Below, piece after piece: positions 6,580-15,239 of a DNA stretch of 35,457 bases. The notes under the pieces were generated by a model. That model had not been told where the DNA came from and made no database searches. It saw nothing but the letters and a program-made list of their open reading frames with translations. The DNA comes from Actinomycetes bacterium (GTDB lineage: Bacteria > Actinomycetota > Acidimicrobiia > Acidimicrobiales > JAMCPL01), in NCBI GenBank assembly GCA_021846515.1, contig JAJZWU010000022.1, positions 1-35,457 of the forward strand, given 5' to 3'. Made by a program: the position numbers and the translations under genes. Positions within the stretch are counted from its first letter, which is position 1. Each line of letters opens with the position of its first letter.

Positions 6580-7981
6580 AGAAGAATTTGATTTCATCAT
6601 GGAAGTGCTGGAATCTGAATTGCGCCCGTACAGGGATTCTCACCATATATATCGCAAGTTGCCAGAAAAGGGCAGGGATCATGAAGACATACTGGCCGAG
6701 ATGAATGAGCTGGCTGCCTGCGAACGAGCGAAGTGGCATGACGGGTATGTTTCCGGTGCGGTATATAACGGTGATGACTCCCATATAGACTTTTTGGACG
6801 AAGTCTATTCGGTAAACTCTCAGGCCAACCCCCTTCATCCTGACATCTGGCCAAGTGCTATCAAGTACGAAGCTGAGATAGTCGCCATGACTGCATCTTT
6901 ATTTGGAGGTGGGGAGGATGGAGTCAGCAGTGTCTGTGGTACCGTATCTTCCGGTGGAACCGAGAGCATCATGCTGGCCATGAGGGCATACCGTGATTGG
7001 GCACGTACGGAAAAAGGCATTGCCGAACCACAGATAGTTGCACCTGCCAGCGCTCATGCCGCATTCGAAAAAGCCGCTCAGTGCTTCGATATGGAATTGA
7101 TCCAAGTGGGACTGGATGATAATTGGCAGGTGGACGTAGAAGCCCTGAAAAATGCGATCACCGACAGGACGGCAGTAATAGTAGGTTCTGCTCCATCCTT
7201 TCCGCACGGTATTATCGATCCTATTGAAGAACTGTCTGATGTGGCATTGGAACGGGAGGTTGGTCTACACGTAGATTCATGTTTGGGAGGCTTCATAGTT
7301 CCGTTTGCGCGGCGCCTGGGGCGCCCGGTACCTCCTGCGGACTTTAGCCTGCCTGGAGTGACCTCCCTCTCAGCAGATACGCATAAGTTTGGCTATGCAG
7401 CAAAGGGTAGCTCGGTCATTTTGTACAGAGATGCCCTACTTCGTAGATACCAGATGTACACCACGACAGACTGGATGGGCGGTCTCTATTATTCACCCAC
7501 CTTTGCCGGGAGTAGACCTGGTGCACTTTCGGCTGAGTGCTGGGCTGCAATGGTTGCCTTTGGTGAAGACGGATACTTGAAGGCCACTGAGTCCATCCTG
7601 CGTACGGCCGATCAGATCAAAGAAGGTATATCGCATATAGATAGTATAAACATTTTGGGTGATCCGCTTTGGGTAATTTCCTTCACCTCCCCTGAAATGG
7701 ATATTTATGCTGTTGCCGATGCGATGACAAGGCGAGGATGGAGCCTTAATGGATTACAGAATCCACCGGCCGTACATATATGTATTACTCTACGACATAC
7801 TATGGAGGGTGTGGCGGAAAGATTCATAAAAGATTTGGCGGAATCCGTAGAGGAGGTGAGACGTTCTCCCGGAACTTTGGGGGTAATGACGCCAATCTAT
7901 GGTATGGCGGGAGCTATCGACACCCGAGGAGAAGTACATGAGTTATTGTTACGTTATGCAGACCTTCAGTTCAAGACCTGA
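6572..7981 (+). CDS. Sphingosine-1-phosphate-lyase-like PLP enzyme
   Basis: 469 residues, group II PLP-dependent decarboxylase fold. Diagnostic stretches are G-T-V-S-S-G-G-T-E-S (cofactor phosphate binding), H-V-D-S-C-L-G-G (Asp to the pyridine N) and S-A-D-T-H-K-F-G-Y-A-A-K-G-S-S, in which Lys272 should form the Schiff base; the following Y-T-T-T-D-W-M-G-G-L-Y and S-R-P-G motifs are typical of S1P lyases rather than glutamate decarboxylases. Known members split a phosphorylated 2-amino-alcohol into phosphoethanolamine and an aldehyde. There is no N-terminal membrane anchor, so it is cytosolic. An AGGAGG site at 6560-6565 precedes the ATG, which overlaps the kinase gene by 8 nt, so the two are co-translated. 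True substrate unknown. Confidence 0.85.
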   Translation: MLEEEFDFIMEVLESELRPYRDSHHIYRKLPEKGRDHEDILAEMNELAACERAKWHDGYVSGAVYNGDDSHIDFLDEVYSVNSQANPLHPDIWPSAIKYEAEIVAMTASLFGGGEDGVSSVCGTVSSGGTESIMLAMRAYRDWARTEKGIAEPQIVAPASAHAAFEKAAQCFDMELIQVGLDDNWQVDVEALKNAITDRTAVIVGSAPSFPHGIIDPIEELSDVALEREVGLHVDSCLGGFIVPFARRLGRPVPPADFSLPGVTSLSADTHKFGYAAKGSSVILYRDALLRRYQMYTTTDWMGGLYYSPTFAGSRPGALSAECWAAMVAFGEDGYLKATESILRTADQIKEGISHIDSINILGDPLWVISFTSPEMDIYAVADAMTRRGWSLNGLQNPPAVHICITLRHTMEGVAERFIKDLAESVEEVRRSPGTLGVMTPIYGMAGAIDTRGEVHELLLRYADLQFKT

Positions 7982-8145
7982 CAGCCGAAGGTTGGAGCCT
8001 GGCCGACTGGGGCACCGCTCCCAGTTTAATGTGTCGATTAAGCACAGTGTTGCATCCTGGTGATTGGAGCTTGATGTCGGTTGGAATAAAGACCAACCGC
8101 AAGTTCCGGCAAGACTATTTTAGGGAAGACCTAGGCATTCAAAAA

Positions 8146-8175
8146 CTGACGGTGCTTGCCCAAGCAGGGTATAAT
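8146..8175 (+). promoter_or_regulatory. Promoter of GNAT gene
   Basis: CTGACG (8146-8151), 18-nt spacer, TATAAT (8170-8175). The start codon at 8230 is about 48 nt beyond the predicted transcription start and has a GGAGGT site at 8218-8223. Confidence 0.6.
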
Positions 8176-8229
8176 CTTATTGGGAGTCGTTTTTAGTAGC
8201 TTGTTGCGTAGCTGTCTGGAGGTAGAGCA

Positions 8230-8949
8230 ATGGACGCACCGGATGATGTAGTAAGGGTAGGCGATTTGCTTGTCAGGCCGTACGAGACGAAGGACCGTTC
8301 CGCAGTAAGATATATCTGCTATGTTACCGGCTATATGGGAGAGCCCATAGACTGGCAGTGGAAGGATGCCAGGAGTATAGCTGATACGTTTACCGGTTAC
8401 TATACAGACAAGGAACCAGAATCAGCGTTGGTGGTCGAGAACAGGGATGGTGAAGTAGTCGGCTACCTGCTCGGATGCGTAGATTCCAGGCGTGCTCCCA
8501 CCCCGGAAAAGGTGATCATCCGGCATGTCTTTACAAGAGGCATAGCATTCATGCCGGGAACGGCTGGATTTGTCTGGCGATCCGCATGGGATATAGTTAC
8601 CGATGCTATAACCGGCAAAATAGGTCTATCAGACCGGAAGCTGGAACGTGACCCACGTTGGCCCGCTCATCTGCATATTGATCTCTTACCCGAAACTGTT
8701 GGCCGCGGAGTCGGCTCTGCTCTTATGAAAATATGGTTGGATAGATTAAGGTATATGAAAGTACCCGGTTGCCATTTGGGTACCTTGGCAGAAAATCATA
8801 GGGCAATTGCCTATTTCGAGGCTATGGGATTCCGGAAAGAGGGCAACAACCCCCCCGTACCCGGGGAGCGCACTAGGGACGGTAAGCGCCTCCACAGCCA
8901 ACTTATGGTGCAGGAGCTCCATGCCATTACAGATCCTCCGGAATTGTAG
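8230..8949 (+). CDS. GNAT-family N-acetyltransferase
   Basis: 239 residues. The acetyl-CoA binding motif A is clear: H-I-D-L-L-P-E followed by G-R-G-V-G-S-A-L-M at about 158-166, and motif B with N-H-R-A-I-A-Y-F-E-A-M-G-F. The segment H-L-H-I-D-L-L-P resembles the GNAT-like domain known next to bacterial and eukaryotic O-GlcNAcase homologues, but here it stands alone. The central insert (residues 85-150) is longer than in minimal GNATs. Substrate not predictable. A promoter and strong GGAGGT site lie upstream; it appears to be transcribed alone. Confidence 0.8.
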   Translation: MDAPDDVVRVGDLLVRPYETKDRSAVRYICYVTGYMGEPIDWQWKDARSIADTFTGYYTDKEPESALVVENRDGEVVGYLLGCVDSRRAPTPEKVIIRHVFTRGIAFMPGTAGFVWRSAWDIVTDAITGKIGLSDRKLERDPRWPAHLHIDLLPETVGRGVGSALMKIWLDRLRYMKVPGCHLGTLAENHRAIAYFEAMGFRKEGNNPPVPGERTRDGKRLHSQLMVQELHAITDPPEL

Positions 8950-9103
8950 GAGTAGCGTTATTAAATGATGTACATGGAGAATCGTGTCCTATAGCGATGC
9001 CGGGAAAAATCAATATAAGAGTGGCATGCGTAGTAAGGCAATAAGAGATGAGAATAGTTGCATGTGCCTGTCACTTACAGTTGTCAACAGATCCGGTGTG
9101 AAT

Positions 9104-9134
9104 TTGGCAGCATACAGCTACTACCGGCTATACT
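9104..9134 (+). promoter_or_regulatory. moaC promoter, leaderless layout
   Basis: TTGGCA (9104-9109), 19-nt spacer, TATACT (9129-9134), then 6 nt to the ATG at 9141. There is no ribosome binding site upstream of the ATG. Confidence 0.55.
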
Positions 9135-9140
9135 GGATAT

Positions 9141-9650
9141 ATGCCAGGACGATCACTTACTCCACTTGACCCTCTCGGTAGGGCACAGATGGTGGATAGA
9201 GGACCTAAAGAGATCAGCAATAGGCGCGCCCTCGCCAGATGCAAGGTAATGATGCTCCCGGAGACCACATCTCTTGTAGCTACCAATGCAATGACCAAGG
9301 GTGATGTACTTGCAACCGCCAGGGTAGCAGGTATCCAGGCTGCCAAGCGAGCTTCCGAACTATTCCCTCTCTGTCACCCATTGCTTGTGGGTGCTGTCCA
9401 GATTGATTTTTCAATCGGGGATGAATATGTAGAGGTAGAGGCGAGGGTTGAGGCTGTTGATCGTACCGGAGTAGAGATGGAAGCTATGACGGCATGTGCA
9501 ATAGCGGCATTAACGGTGTATGACATGTGCAAGTCATCGGATAAGACCATGAGTATAGCTGACCTTGCCCTGTGGGAGAAGTCTGGAGGTGCATCAGGTT
9601 ACTGGAGGCGCTCTTCACTACAGAGCGCACTGGTATCTGATAACAGCTAA
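9141..9650 (+). CDS. moaC: Cyclic pyranopterin monophosphate synthase MoaC
   Basis: 169 residues. It matches MoaC throughout: L-T-P-L-D near the start followed by M-V-D, A-T-A-R-V-A-G-I-Q-A-A-K-R, the active-site P-L-C-H-P-L, V-E-A-R-V-E-A-V-D-R-T-G-V-E-M-E-A, and the C-terminal Y-D-M-C-K-S with D-K-T-M. MoaC converts the MoaA product 3',8-cyclo-GTP into cyclic pyranopterin monophosphate, the second half of step one of molybdenum cofactor synthesis. No other moa or moe gene is in the window, so it is isolated. The ATG directly follows a -10 box. Confidence 0.95.
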   Translation: MPGRSLTPLDPLGRAQMVDRGPKEISNRRALARCKVMMLPETTSLVATNAMTKGDVLATARVAGIQAAKRASELFPLCHPLLVGAVQIDFSIGDEYVEVEARVEAVDRTGVEMEAMTACAIAALTVYDMCKSSDKTMSIADLALWEKSGGASGYWRRSSLQSALVSDNS

Positions 9651-9737
9651 CCATCATTTATTACCGGGCACGATTGATCGCCGAGTACAACTGATCTCTG
9701 GGCGCAAGCCGTTTTATTTGTGGCTGTCTTAAATCCA

Positions 9738-9746
9738 TGTTAAAAT
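9738..9746 (+). promoter_or_regulatory. Extended -10 upstream of surface-protein gene
   Basis: TG-T-TAAAAT at 9738-9746 would start transcription near 9753, giving a leader of about 30 nt that contains a GGGAG ribosome binding site (9770-9774). No clear -35. Confidence 0.4.
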
Positions 9747-9783
9747 TTACCTAGCCGAATAACTGACGAGGGAGTTGGTGCGC

Positions 9784-12700
9784 ATGATAAAATACTTTCC
9801 CCGTGCGATGTGTAGGGGGTTGCGTCGAGTGATCAAAAGTCATGGGAGCGCACGTATCCCAATTGCCCGATTACTGGCGATGTCGGCAGTATGGGTTGTA
9901 GCAGCTTATGTTGCAGCACCTGCAGGGTTATCGCATTATTCGGCAGTTGCGAGCACTCAGGCAGCTGAGCCTGCTTCATCTTCTCCCTCATCTCCGTCAT
10001 GGAGCATACGAGCCGGGTATTCAGCTCCTGTTGCCGGGTTCTATGATATTGCATGTCCTACTACGAGCATTTGTTTTGCTGTCGGTGCTGCCCAGGATGG
10101 AAGCAGTGTAGGTATAGCGATATATTCCACAACCGATGGGGGTACCAGCTGGCAGGATGTTCAGGTGCCCAACATATCAGGCGCCCTGAGCGCTATTTCA
10201 TGCACGTCGGTCACCTTCTGCATGGCAGTGGGTGCAATAGAGAATGCCGATTCTGCGACGTTGATTCCACTGATACTTTCCTGGAATGGAACTTCTTGGA
10301 CGGAGGATGCAGTGGCAGTGACGCAGGGTGAACTAGGAGGTGTTTCATGCACATCTGTCACCTTTTGCATGGCAGTGGGCTACAACCAGAATGCTACCAC
10401 AGGAGTTTATACTGCAATAGACGTTATATGGAATGATACAGGCTGGAAACAGATCACGGTTCCCTCTGCTGCAAATGCTCCTGATGCCGTTACATGTGTA
10501 TCTTCAAGCTTTTGTATGGTCTCGGCGGCAGATCAGAATGCCAGTACAGGTAATTCTTCACCAGTCCTTATATTGTACAATGGTACCGGCTGGATTACGC
10601 AGACACTTCCGCCTACGGTAGGGGAAGTCCTTGGTATGGCATGCCTCTCAACCAGCAATTGCATACTGGCAGCCTACGATAACAATACCTCTACTGCGGT
10701 CGTGGTTTCCTATAATGGGACTTCTTGGAGTGACGACAATATTCCCTCGGTTGCAGGTCAAATAATCTCCATATCATGTGCATCCGCAACTTTTTGCATA
10801 GCAGTGGGTGCAAATCAAAATGCCAACACTCAAAGTTCTACTCCCATTATGCTGGTGATGAACGCTGCGTCGTGGACCAACGATACCCTTCCACCGCAGG
10901 TGGGGTACCTTGATGGCGTGGCGTGTACCTCTTCGTCGAATTGCCTGGCGGTAGGCAGCGATCAGTCCGGATCCAGTGGGGTTATAGTATCTTATAGCAG
11001 TGGCACGCGTACCCTTGATAGTCTGCCACTCCTTCCGTCTGGCTTTAGCGGCATCTCCTGCTCATCTGCGATTGCGTGTGTTGCTATAGGGGATTATGAA
11101 ACCGCTGCTACTGGTGGCCAGGATACCATGGATAGTGTCTATAACGGCACCAGTTGGACGCTTGGTTACCCGGCATCGTTACCCGCCGGTTTGAGCCATA
11201 TATCGTGTGCGTCCGCCACTTTTTGTATGGCGGTGGGGACGGTAACGAACCAGTCGACGGGCAGCAAATCGCCGGTGTCTGCATCTTATGATGGATCCGC
11301 CTGGACTGCCCACTCGTTGCCGCTGGCGACCGGCGATCTAACTGCAGTATCCTGCATCTCTGGCACGTTTTGCATTGTAGTAGGGTATCAATCGTCAAGT
11401 CCGAATGGTTTTCCTTCTTATACTCCGGTGGCTCTGGTATGGAATGGTAATTCCTGGGCAACAAGTAAACTGCCTGCCCCCAATGGCCAATTGACGGGTT
11501 TATCATGCGTGTCTGCCGGCTTCTGTATGGCGGTCGGATACAATCTTAATTTCAATACGTCATCATCGGCTATTGTTTCGCTATCGCTCTTGTTCAATGG
11601 CTCTTCATGGGTACAGCAGACATTTCCAAGCTCAAGCGGACAGCCGATGGACGTATCATGTGCGTCTGTTACCTTTTGCATGGCGATAGGGATTAATTTG
11701 AATGCAACGACTTTTGCCATGAGCACCATTGCCGCCAGCTTCAACGGCGCCACATGGACATCAATTACCGTACCCTCCTCCGTCGGATCGTTGTATGCCG
11801 TGTCGTGTACAGATTCAAATGTGCAACCTGCCATCTCGTGTATGTTGTCGGGAGCTACTCAGGGAACTCAGACTGGTAGCGCTACTCCCGAGGCTCTTAC
11901 CTATGCTGCAGGACAGTGGACAACCGAGACTCTACCTCAGGGTGTAAACTCCTTGCAGGCTTTGTCGTGTGTATCGGCAGTCGATTGTACTGCGCTTGGA
12001 ACGACCAATACTCAGTACATCATCTTGAGCAACGCATCTACTATGCCGGCGATAACTTCAATTACTCCCGACTCATCACCGGTAAGTGGTGGCGGTACGG
12101 CATACATTAACGGGCTCAACTTTTCTTCTGGGGCTACAGTCTCATTCGGTTCGCAGGAGTTAACAGGTGCAGCGGTGACAGTTAACTCGGCTACCTCGAT
12201 CGCAGTTACCATACCTTCTACAACATCTCCCGGTGTGGTGCAGGTAAGTGTTGATACCTCCAATGGCGAGAGCAATTCCAGTGGATTCGTGTACATCAAT
12301 AACAGTATGCCCTATACGCCGTTAAGTCCCTACCGTATAGTGGATACCAGGTGTTCAGTTACACCCAAACCAGCCTACTGCTCGCAGGAGAATCTTCCCG
12401 CTGCCAACGCCTCACTCAGCACACCGGCAGCCGGCGGATATATTACCGTCCAAGTCTCCGGTACCGGCGTGTCTGGTGATTCGGTGCCAGGCAATGCTCA
12501 AGCTATCGTGGCTACCGTGACAGCGGTAGCGGCAGCGAACTCACAGAATGGTTATCTGTCTGTCTATCCGGCGGGAACTTCAGCTCCCACGGCTTCGACT
12601 CTCAACTATGCACCAGGTGAAGCTGTACCCAATCTGGTGACTGTGGCCATTGGCTCCGGAGGGCAGGTCGATATTCTCGCGTCGTCAGCCCATGTCAATG

Positions 12701-13608
12701 TAATCGTAGATGTAGAAGGTTACTACGCACCTGATTCTGGATCTAATGTTGCAGGCGGCTATCTGTCATCGTTGCCTGATCCGGTGCGTATCGCCGATAC
12801 CAGGTGCTCGGCAAGTCCACCGCCTTCTTATTGCTTGTCTGAGGGCATTCCCAGTGCGAATGCAGGTCTGCAACCGCTTCAGGGTGGCGCTACGGTCAAA
12901 ATTGTGGTTGCAGGGGTCGATCAGGTTCCCGTGACCGCCATGGCAGTCAGTCTGGTTGTCACGGCTGCGTCACCGCAGAGTAGCGGCTACCTGACTGTGT
13001 GGCCTGATGGTGCGCAGAAACAGATTACTTCAAATGTGAATTTTCATAGTGGACCAGCCTCTGCTGATGGGGTGATCGTACCGGTGGGACAGGGTGGCCA
13101 GGTGGATATATACAACGGTTCGGAATCGACCGTAGATGTGGTAGTGGATGTCAACGGCTGGTTTTCAGGTTCATCTACCGGTATTTCCGGTTCCATGGCA
13201 TTTACACCGAGCGCTCCGGTACGGATATGCGATACACGCAGCATCGCCTCTATAGGCGGGGTGGGCGATGTAAGTGAGGGGGTGATCGGTCAATGTGCCA
13301 ACTCCGGTACACAGGTTATCCCGGCTGCACCATTGACCATCCAAGTCACTGGTGTAGCCGGAGGGTTGATTACCGCTGATGCGGGTGTGGTGGTAATGAA
13401 CGTTACTGTGGCGGGAGCGGATAACAATGGTTATCTTACTGTGTGGCCTGCCGGTACCCTTCAGCCGGCAACTTCCAACGTCAGTTACAAAAAGGGAGTT
13501 GCCACTTCGGACATGGTGACCTGCAGGCTAAATGCACAGGGGCAGGTGGAGGTCTATTCCCTTGCCGCTGCTAACGTTATCGTAGACGTGGCTGGTTGGT
13601 ATCAGTAG
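9784..13608 (+). CDS. Large secreted repeat protein: Cys-paired propeller repeats, TIG domain, three DTR domains
   Basis: 1274 residues from ATG 9784 (GGGAG 9 nt upstream; TTG 9775 and GTG 9778 are alternatives). A basic N-terminus followed by a hydrophobic stretch (about 24-45) ending in Ala-rich sequence looks like a signal peptide. Residues about 86-751 hold 14 repeats centred on [S/A]-C-x5-C-x-A-V-G-like motifs, many followed by W-N-G-T-S-W. Residues about 758-840 form an IPT/TIG immunoglobulin-like domain (S-I-T-P-D-S-S-P-V-S-G-G-G). Three repeats of about 140 residues follow, each opening with R-I-x-D-T-R and ending V-D-V-x-G-[YW]-[YF], a domain common on actinobacterial surfaces. No LPXTG or C-terminal helix is visible, so it is probably secreted or held by binding. 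Likely adhesin or carbohydrate-binding protein; ligand unknown. Confidence 0.85.
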   Translation: MIKYFPRAMCRGLRRVIKSHGSARIPIARLLAMSAVWVVAAYVAAPAGLSHYSAVASTQAAEPASSSPSSPSWSIRAGYSAPVAGFYDIACPTTSICFAVGAAQDGSSVGIAIYSTTDGGTSWQDVQVPNISGALSAISCTSVTFCMAVGAIENADSATLIPLILSWNGTSWTEDAVAVTQGELGGVSCTSVTFCMAVGYNQNATTGVYTAIDVIWNDTGWKQITVPSAANAPDAVTCVSSSFCMVSAADQNASTGNSSPVLILYNGTGWITQTLPPTVGEVLGMACLSTSNCILAAYDNNTSTAVVVSYNGTSWSDDNIPSVAGQIISISCASATFCIAVGANQNANTQSSTPIMLVMNAASWTNDTLPPQVGYLDGVACTSSSNCLAVGSDQSGSSGVIVSYSSGTRTLDSLPLLPSGFSGISCSSAIACVAIGDYETAATGGQDTMDSVYNGTSWTLGYPASLPAGLSHISCASATFCMAVGTVTNQSTGSKSPVSASYDGSAWTAHSLPLATGDLTAVSCISGTFCIVVGYQSSSPNGFPSYTPVALVWNGNSWATSKLPAPNGQLTGLSCVSAGFCMAVGYNLNFNTSSSAIVSLSLLFNGSSWVQQTFPSSSGQPMDVSCASVTFCMAIGINLNATTFAMSTIAASFNGATWTSITVPSSVGSLYAVSCTDSNVQPAISCMLSGATQGTQTGSATPEALTYAAGQWTTETLPQGVNSLQALSCVSAVDCTALGTTNTQYIILSNASTMPAITSITPDSSPVSGGGTAYINGLNFSSGATVSFGSQELTGAAVTVNSATSIAVTIPSTTSPGVVQVSVDTSNGESNSSGFVYINNSMPYTPLSPYRIVDTRCSVTPKPAYCSQENLPAANASLSTPAAGGYITVQVSGTGVSGDSVPGNAQAIVATVTAVAAANSQNGYLSVYPAGTSAPTASTLNYAPGEAVPNLVTVAIGSGGQVDILASSAHVNVIVDVEGYYAPDSGSNVAGGYLSSLPDPVRIADTRCSASPPPSYCLSEGIPSANAGLQPLQGGATVKIVVAGVDQVPVTAMAVSLVVTAASPQSSGYLTVWPDGAQKQITSNVNFHSGPASADGVIVPVGQGGQVDIYNGSESTVDVVVDVNGWFSGSSTGISGSMAFTPSAPVRICDTRSIASIGGVGDVSEGVIGQCANSGTQVIPAAPLTIQVTGVAGGLITADAGVVVMNVTVAGADNNGYLTVWPAGTLQPATSNVSYKKGVATSDMVTCRLNAQGQVEVYSLAAANVIVDVAGWYQ
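10041..12036 (+). repeat. Fourteen Cys-x5-Cys propeller-like protein repeats
   Basis: Within the surface protein I count 14 copies of a 40-55-residue unit. Most keep two cysteines five residues apart (for example S-C-T-S-V-T-F-C-M-A-V-G); copy 13 is disrupted by an insertion between the cysteines. Fourteen units would fit two seven-bladed propellers, with a disulfide in each blade. The units are diverged at DNA level rather than being recent tandem copies. Confidence 0.75.
12307..13605 (+). repeat. Three tandem DTR domains
   Basis: Copies at about 12307-12735, 12750-13170 and 13192-13605 each start with Y/V-R-I-x-D-T-R, contain G-Y-L-[ST]-V-[YW]-P and end with V-D-V-x-G-[YW]-[YF]. Copies 1 and 2 have an extra Cys pair just after D-T-R; copy 3 differs there. 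Confidence 0.75.
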
Positions 13609-13835
13609 ACGCTTCTGATATCGTTTCCACGGGGGCTGAGGCCACACTTGCGCTCGCAAAGCTCCGGTCAAATTATAGAACAGATCATTTGGCGACGGCG
13701 CATGACTTCCAGGCTAATCTATTATTATAGTAATTGACTAAAATATTAAGGATGGTTGGCCATTAAGGTCATCTGGCCATTGAGAGCAGTGTTGCAGGGA
13801 AAGCCACCTAGAAGGTAGCCGAAAAGGAGTATAAC

Positions 13836-15233
13836 ATGACAGTAGATTTGGATCTGGGGAAATATGAGCTTGGATGGGCAGACCAGGAGGACTATGTATT
13901 CAAACCCAAGAAGGGCATATCTGAAGAGGTAGTGAGAGAGATGTCTGCAATGAAGCGGGAACCCGAGTGGATGCTTAAGTTCCGGCTGAAGGCGCTGGAT
14001 AAGTTTTTTGCCAAGCCCATGGCCCCCTGGTTCGCTGTAAACATGCCCGATTTGGACTTTAACGATATCTACTACTACATAAAGCCGACCGAATCCCAGG
14101 TGGATTCATGGGATGATCTGCCGGCCGCCATTAAGTCGACATATGAGCGGTTGGGTATTCCCCAGGCGGAGAGAAAGTATCTGGCAGGAGTTACCGCACA
14201 GTATGAATCTGAAGTGGTATTCCATCGCAACAGAATGGAACTTGGATCGCAGGGTGTCATCTTTTGCGACATGGATACGGCCGTAAGAGAGTACCCTGAT
14301 CTTGTGAGAAAATGGTTTGGTACGATCATACCACCAAACGACAATAAGTTTGCCGCTCTCAATTCTGCAGTCTGGTCAGGTGGGTCGTTTATTTACGTGC
14401 CACCTGGAGTCAAAGTAGATATGCCCCTGCAGGCATACTTCCGCATAAATGCTGAGAACATGGGGCAGTTTGAGCGCACTCTTATCATTGCTGATCAGGG
14501 TGCTCAGGTGCATTATGTGGAGGGATGTTCTGCTCCAGTGTATTCTACCGATTCCCTGCACTCCGCTGTGGTGGAGTTGGTAGCTCTCGAGGGGTCCAGG
14601 ATCACCTATACTACGATACAGAATTGGTCGGCCAACGTGTACAATTTGGTGACTAAGCGCGCTAGAGCGGAAGCTGAGGCTCGTGTGGAATGGATTGACG
14701 GCAACATAGGATCTCGCCTTACCATGAAGTACCCCTCTGTCTACCTGGTAGGCCCCAAGGCATCCGGCGAAGTATTGTCGGTTGCCTATGCCGGTGCAGG
14801 GCAGCACCAGGATGCCGGAGGCAAGATGATCCATGCAGCGCCCGAGACTACTTCTACGATTGTTTCTAAGTCGATTTCAAAAGACGGCGGTATATCTACC
14901 TACAGGGGGCTGGTACATGTGGACGAGGACGCTCATAATGCGAAGAGCTTTGTTCGCTGTGATGCACTAATACTTGACGAGCAGTCGGTGTCGGAGACCA
15001 AGCCATACATGGAGCTCTACGAGCAGGATGCTCAGATTGCACATGAGGCTACCGTATCCAAGGTCAATGATGACCAGTTGTTTTATCTGATGAGTAGGGG
15101 GCTTTCAGACAGCCAGGCGATGGGAATGATCGTAAACGGCTTTATTGAACCGATCACGCGTACCCTGCCGATGGAATATGCCGTAGAGTGGAGCAGGTTG
15201 ATTGAGATGCAGATGGAAGGAGCGGTAGGGTGA
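13836..15233 (+). CDS. sufB: Fe-S cluster scaffold protein SufB
   Basis: 465 residues, full-length SufB. Hallmarks: E-Y-P-D-L-V-R-K-W-F-G, F-I-Y-V-P-P-G-V-K-V-D-M-P-L-Q, the beta-helix core, C-S-A-P-V-Y near 230, T-I-Q-N-W-S-A-N-V-Y-N, and the C-terminal K-P-Y-M-E-L-Y-E-Q-D-A-Q-I-A-H-E-A-T-V-S with Y-L-M-S-R-G-L. SufB pairs with SufD and the ATPase SufC to assemble Fe-S clusters in the cytosol. A strong AAAAGGAG lies about 7 nt before the ATG. No sufC, sufD, sufS or sufU follows; the next gene is a small four-Cys protein. The 227-nt upstream region has a TTGACT (13734-13739) but no good matching -10. Confidence 0.95.
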   Translation: MTVDLDLGKYELGWADQEDYVFKPKKGISEEVVREMSAMKREPEWMLKFRLKALDKFFAKPMAPWFAVNMPDLDFNDIYYYIKPTESQVDSWDDLPAAIKSTYERLGIPQAERKYLAGVTAQYESEVVFHRNRMELGSQGVIFCDMDTAVREYPDLVRKWFGTIIPPNDNKFAALNSAVWSGGSFIYVPPGVKVDMPLQAYFRINAENMGQFERTLIIADQGAQVHYVEGCSAPVYSTDSLHSAVVELVALEGSRITYTTIQNWSANVYNLVTKRARAEAEARVEWIDGNIGSRLTMKYPSVYLVGPKASGEVLSVAYAGAGQHQDAGGKMIHAAPETTSTIVSKSISKDGGISTYRGLVHVDEDAHNAKSFVRCDALILDEQSVSETKPYMELYEQDAQIAHEATVSKVNDDQLFYLMSRGLSDSQAMGMIVNGFIEPITRTLPMEYAVEWSRLIEMQMEGAVG

Positions 15234-15239
15234 TGAGCT

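Noticed and set aside
8006-8025. ACTGGG/CCCAGT hairpin after the S1P-lyase-like gene as a terminator
   Set aside because: Only a 6-bp stem and no clear T-tract; too weak to list.
8950-9140. Molybdenum-cofactor riboswitch upstream of moaC
   Set aside because: The predicted transcript starts at or next to the ATG, leaving no room for a leader RNA, and I see no matching helices.
8984-9169. 61-codon frame between the GNAT gene and moaC
   Set aside because: Poor start, no ribosome binding site, overlaps the moaC start and promoter, and no recognisable protein features.
11108-11834. Minus-strand frames inside the repeat protein
   Set aside because: Low-complexity antisense shadows caused by the repeats.
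10041-12036. CRISPR-like or recent tandem DNA repeat
   Set aside because: Periodicity is at protein level, irregular in length and diverged at DNA level; it is coding sequence.
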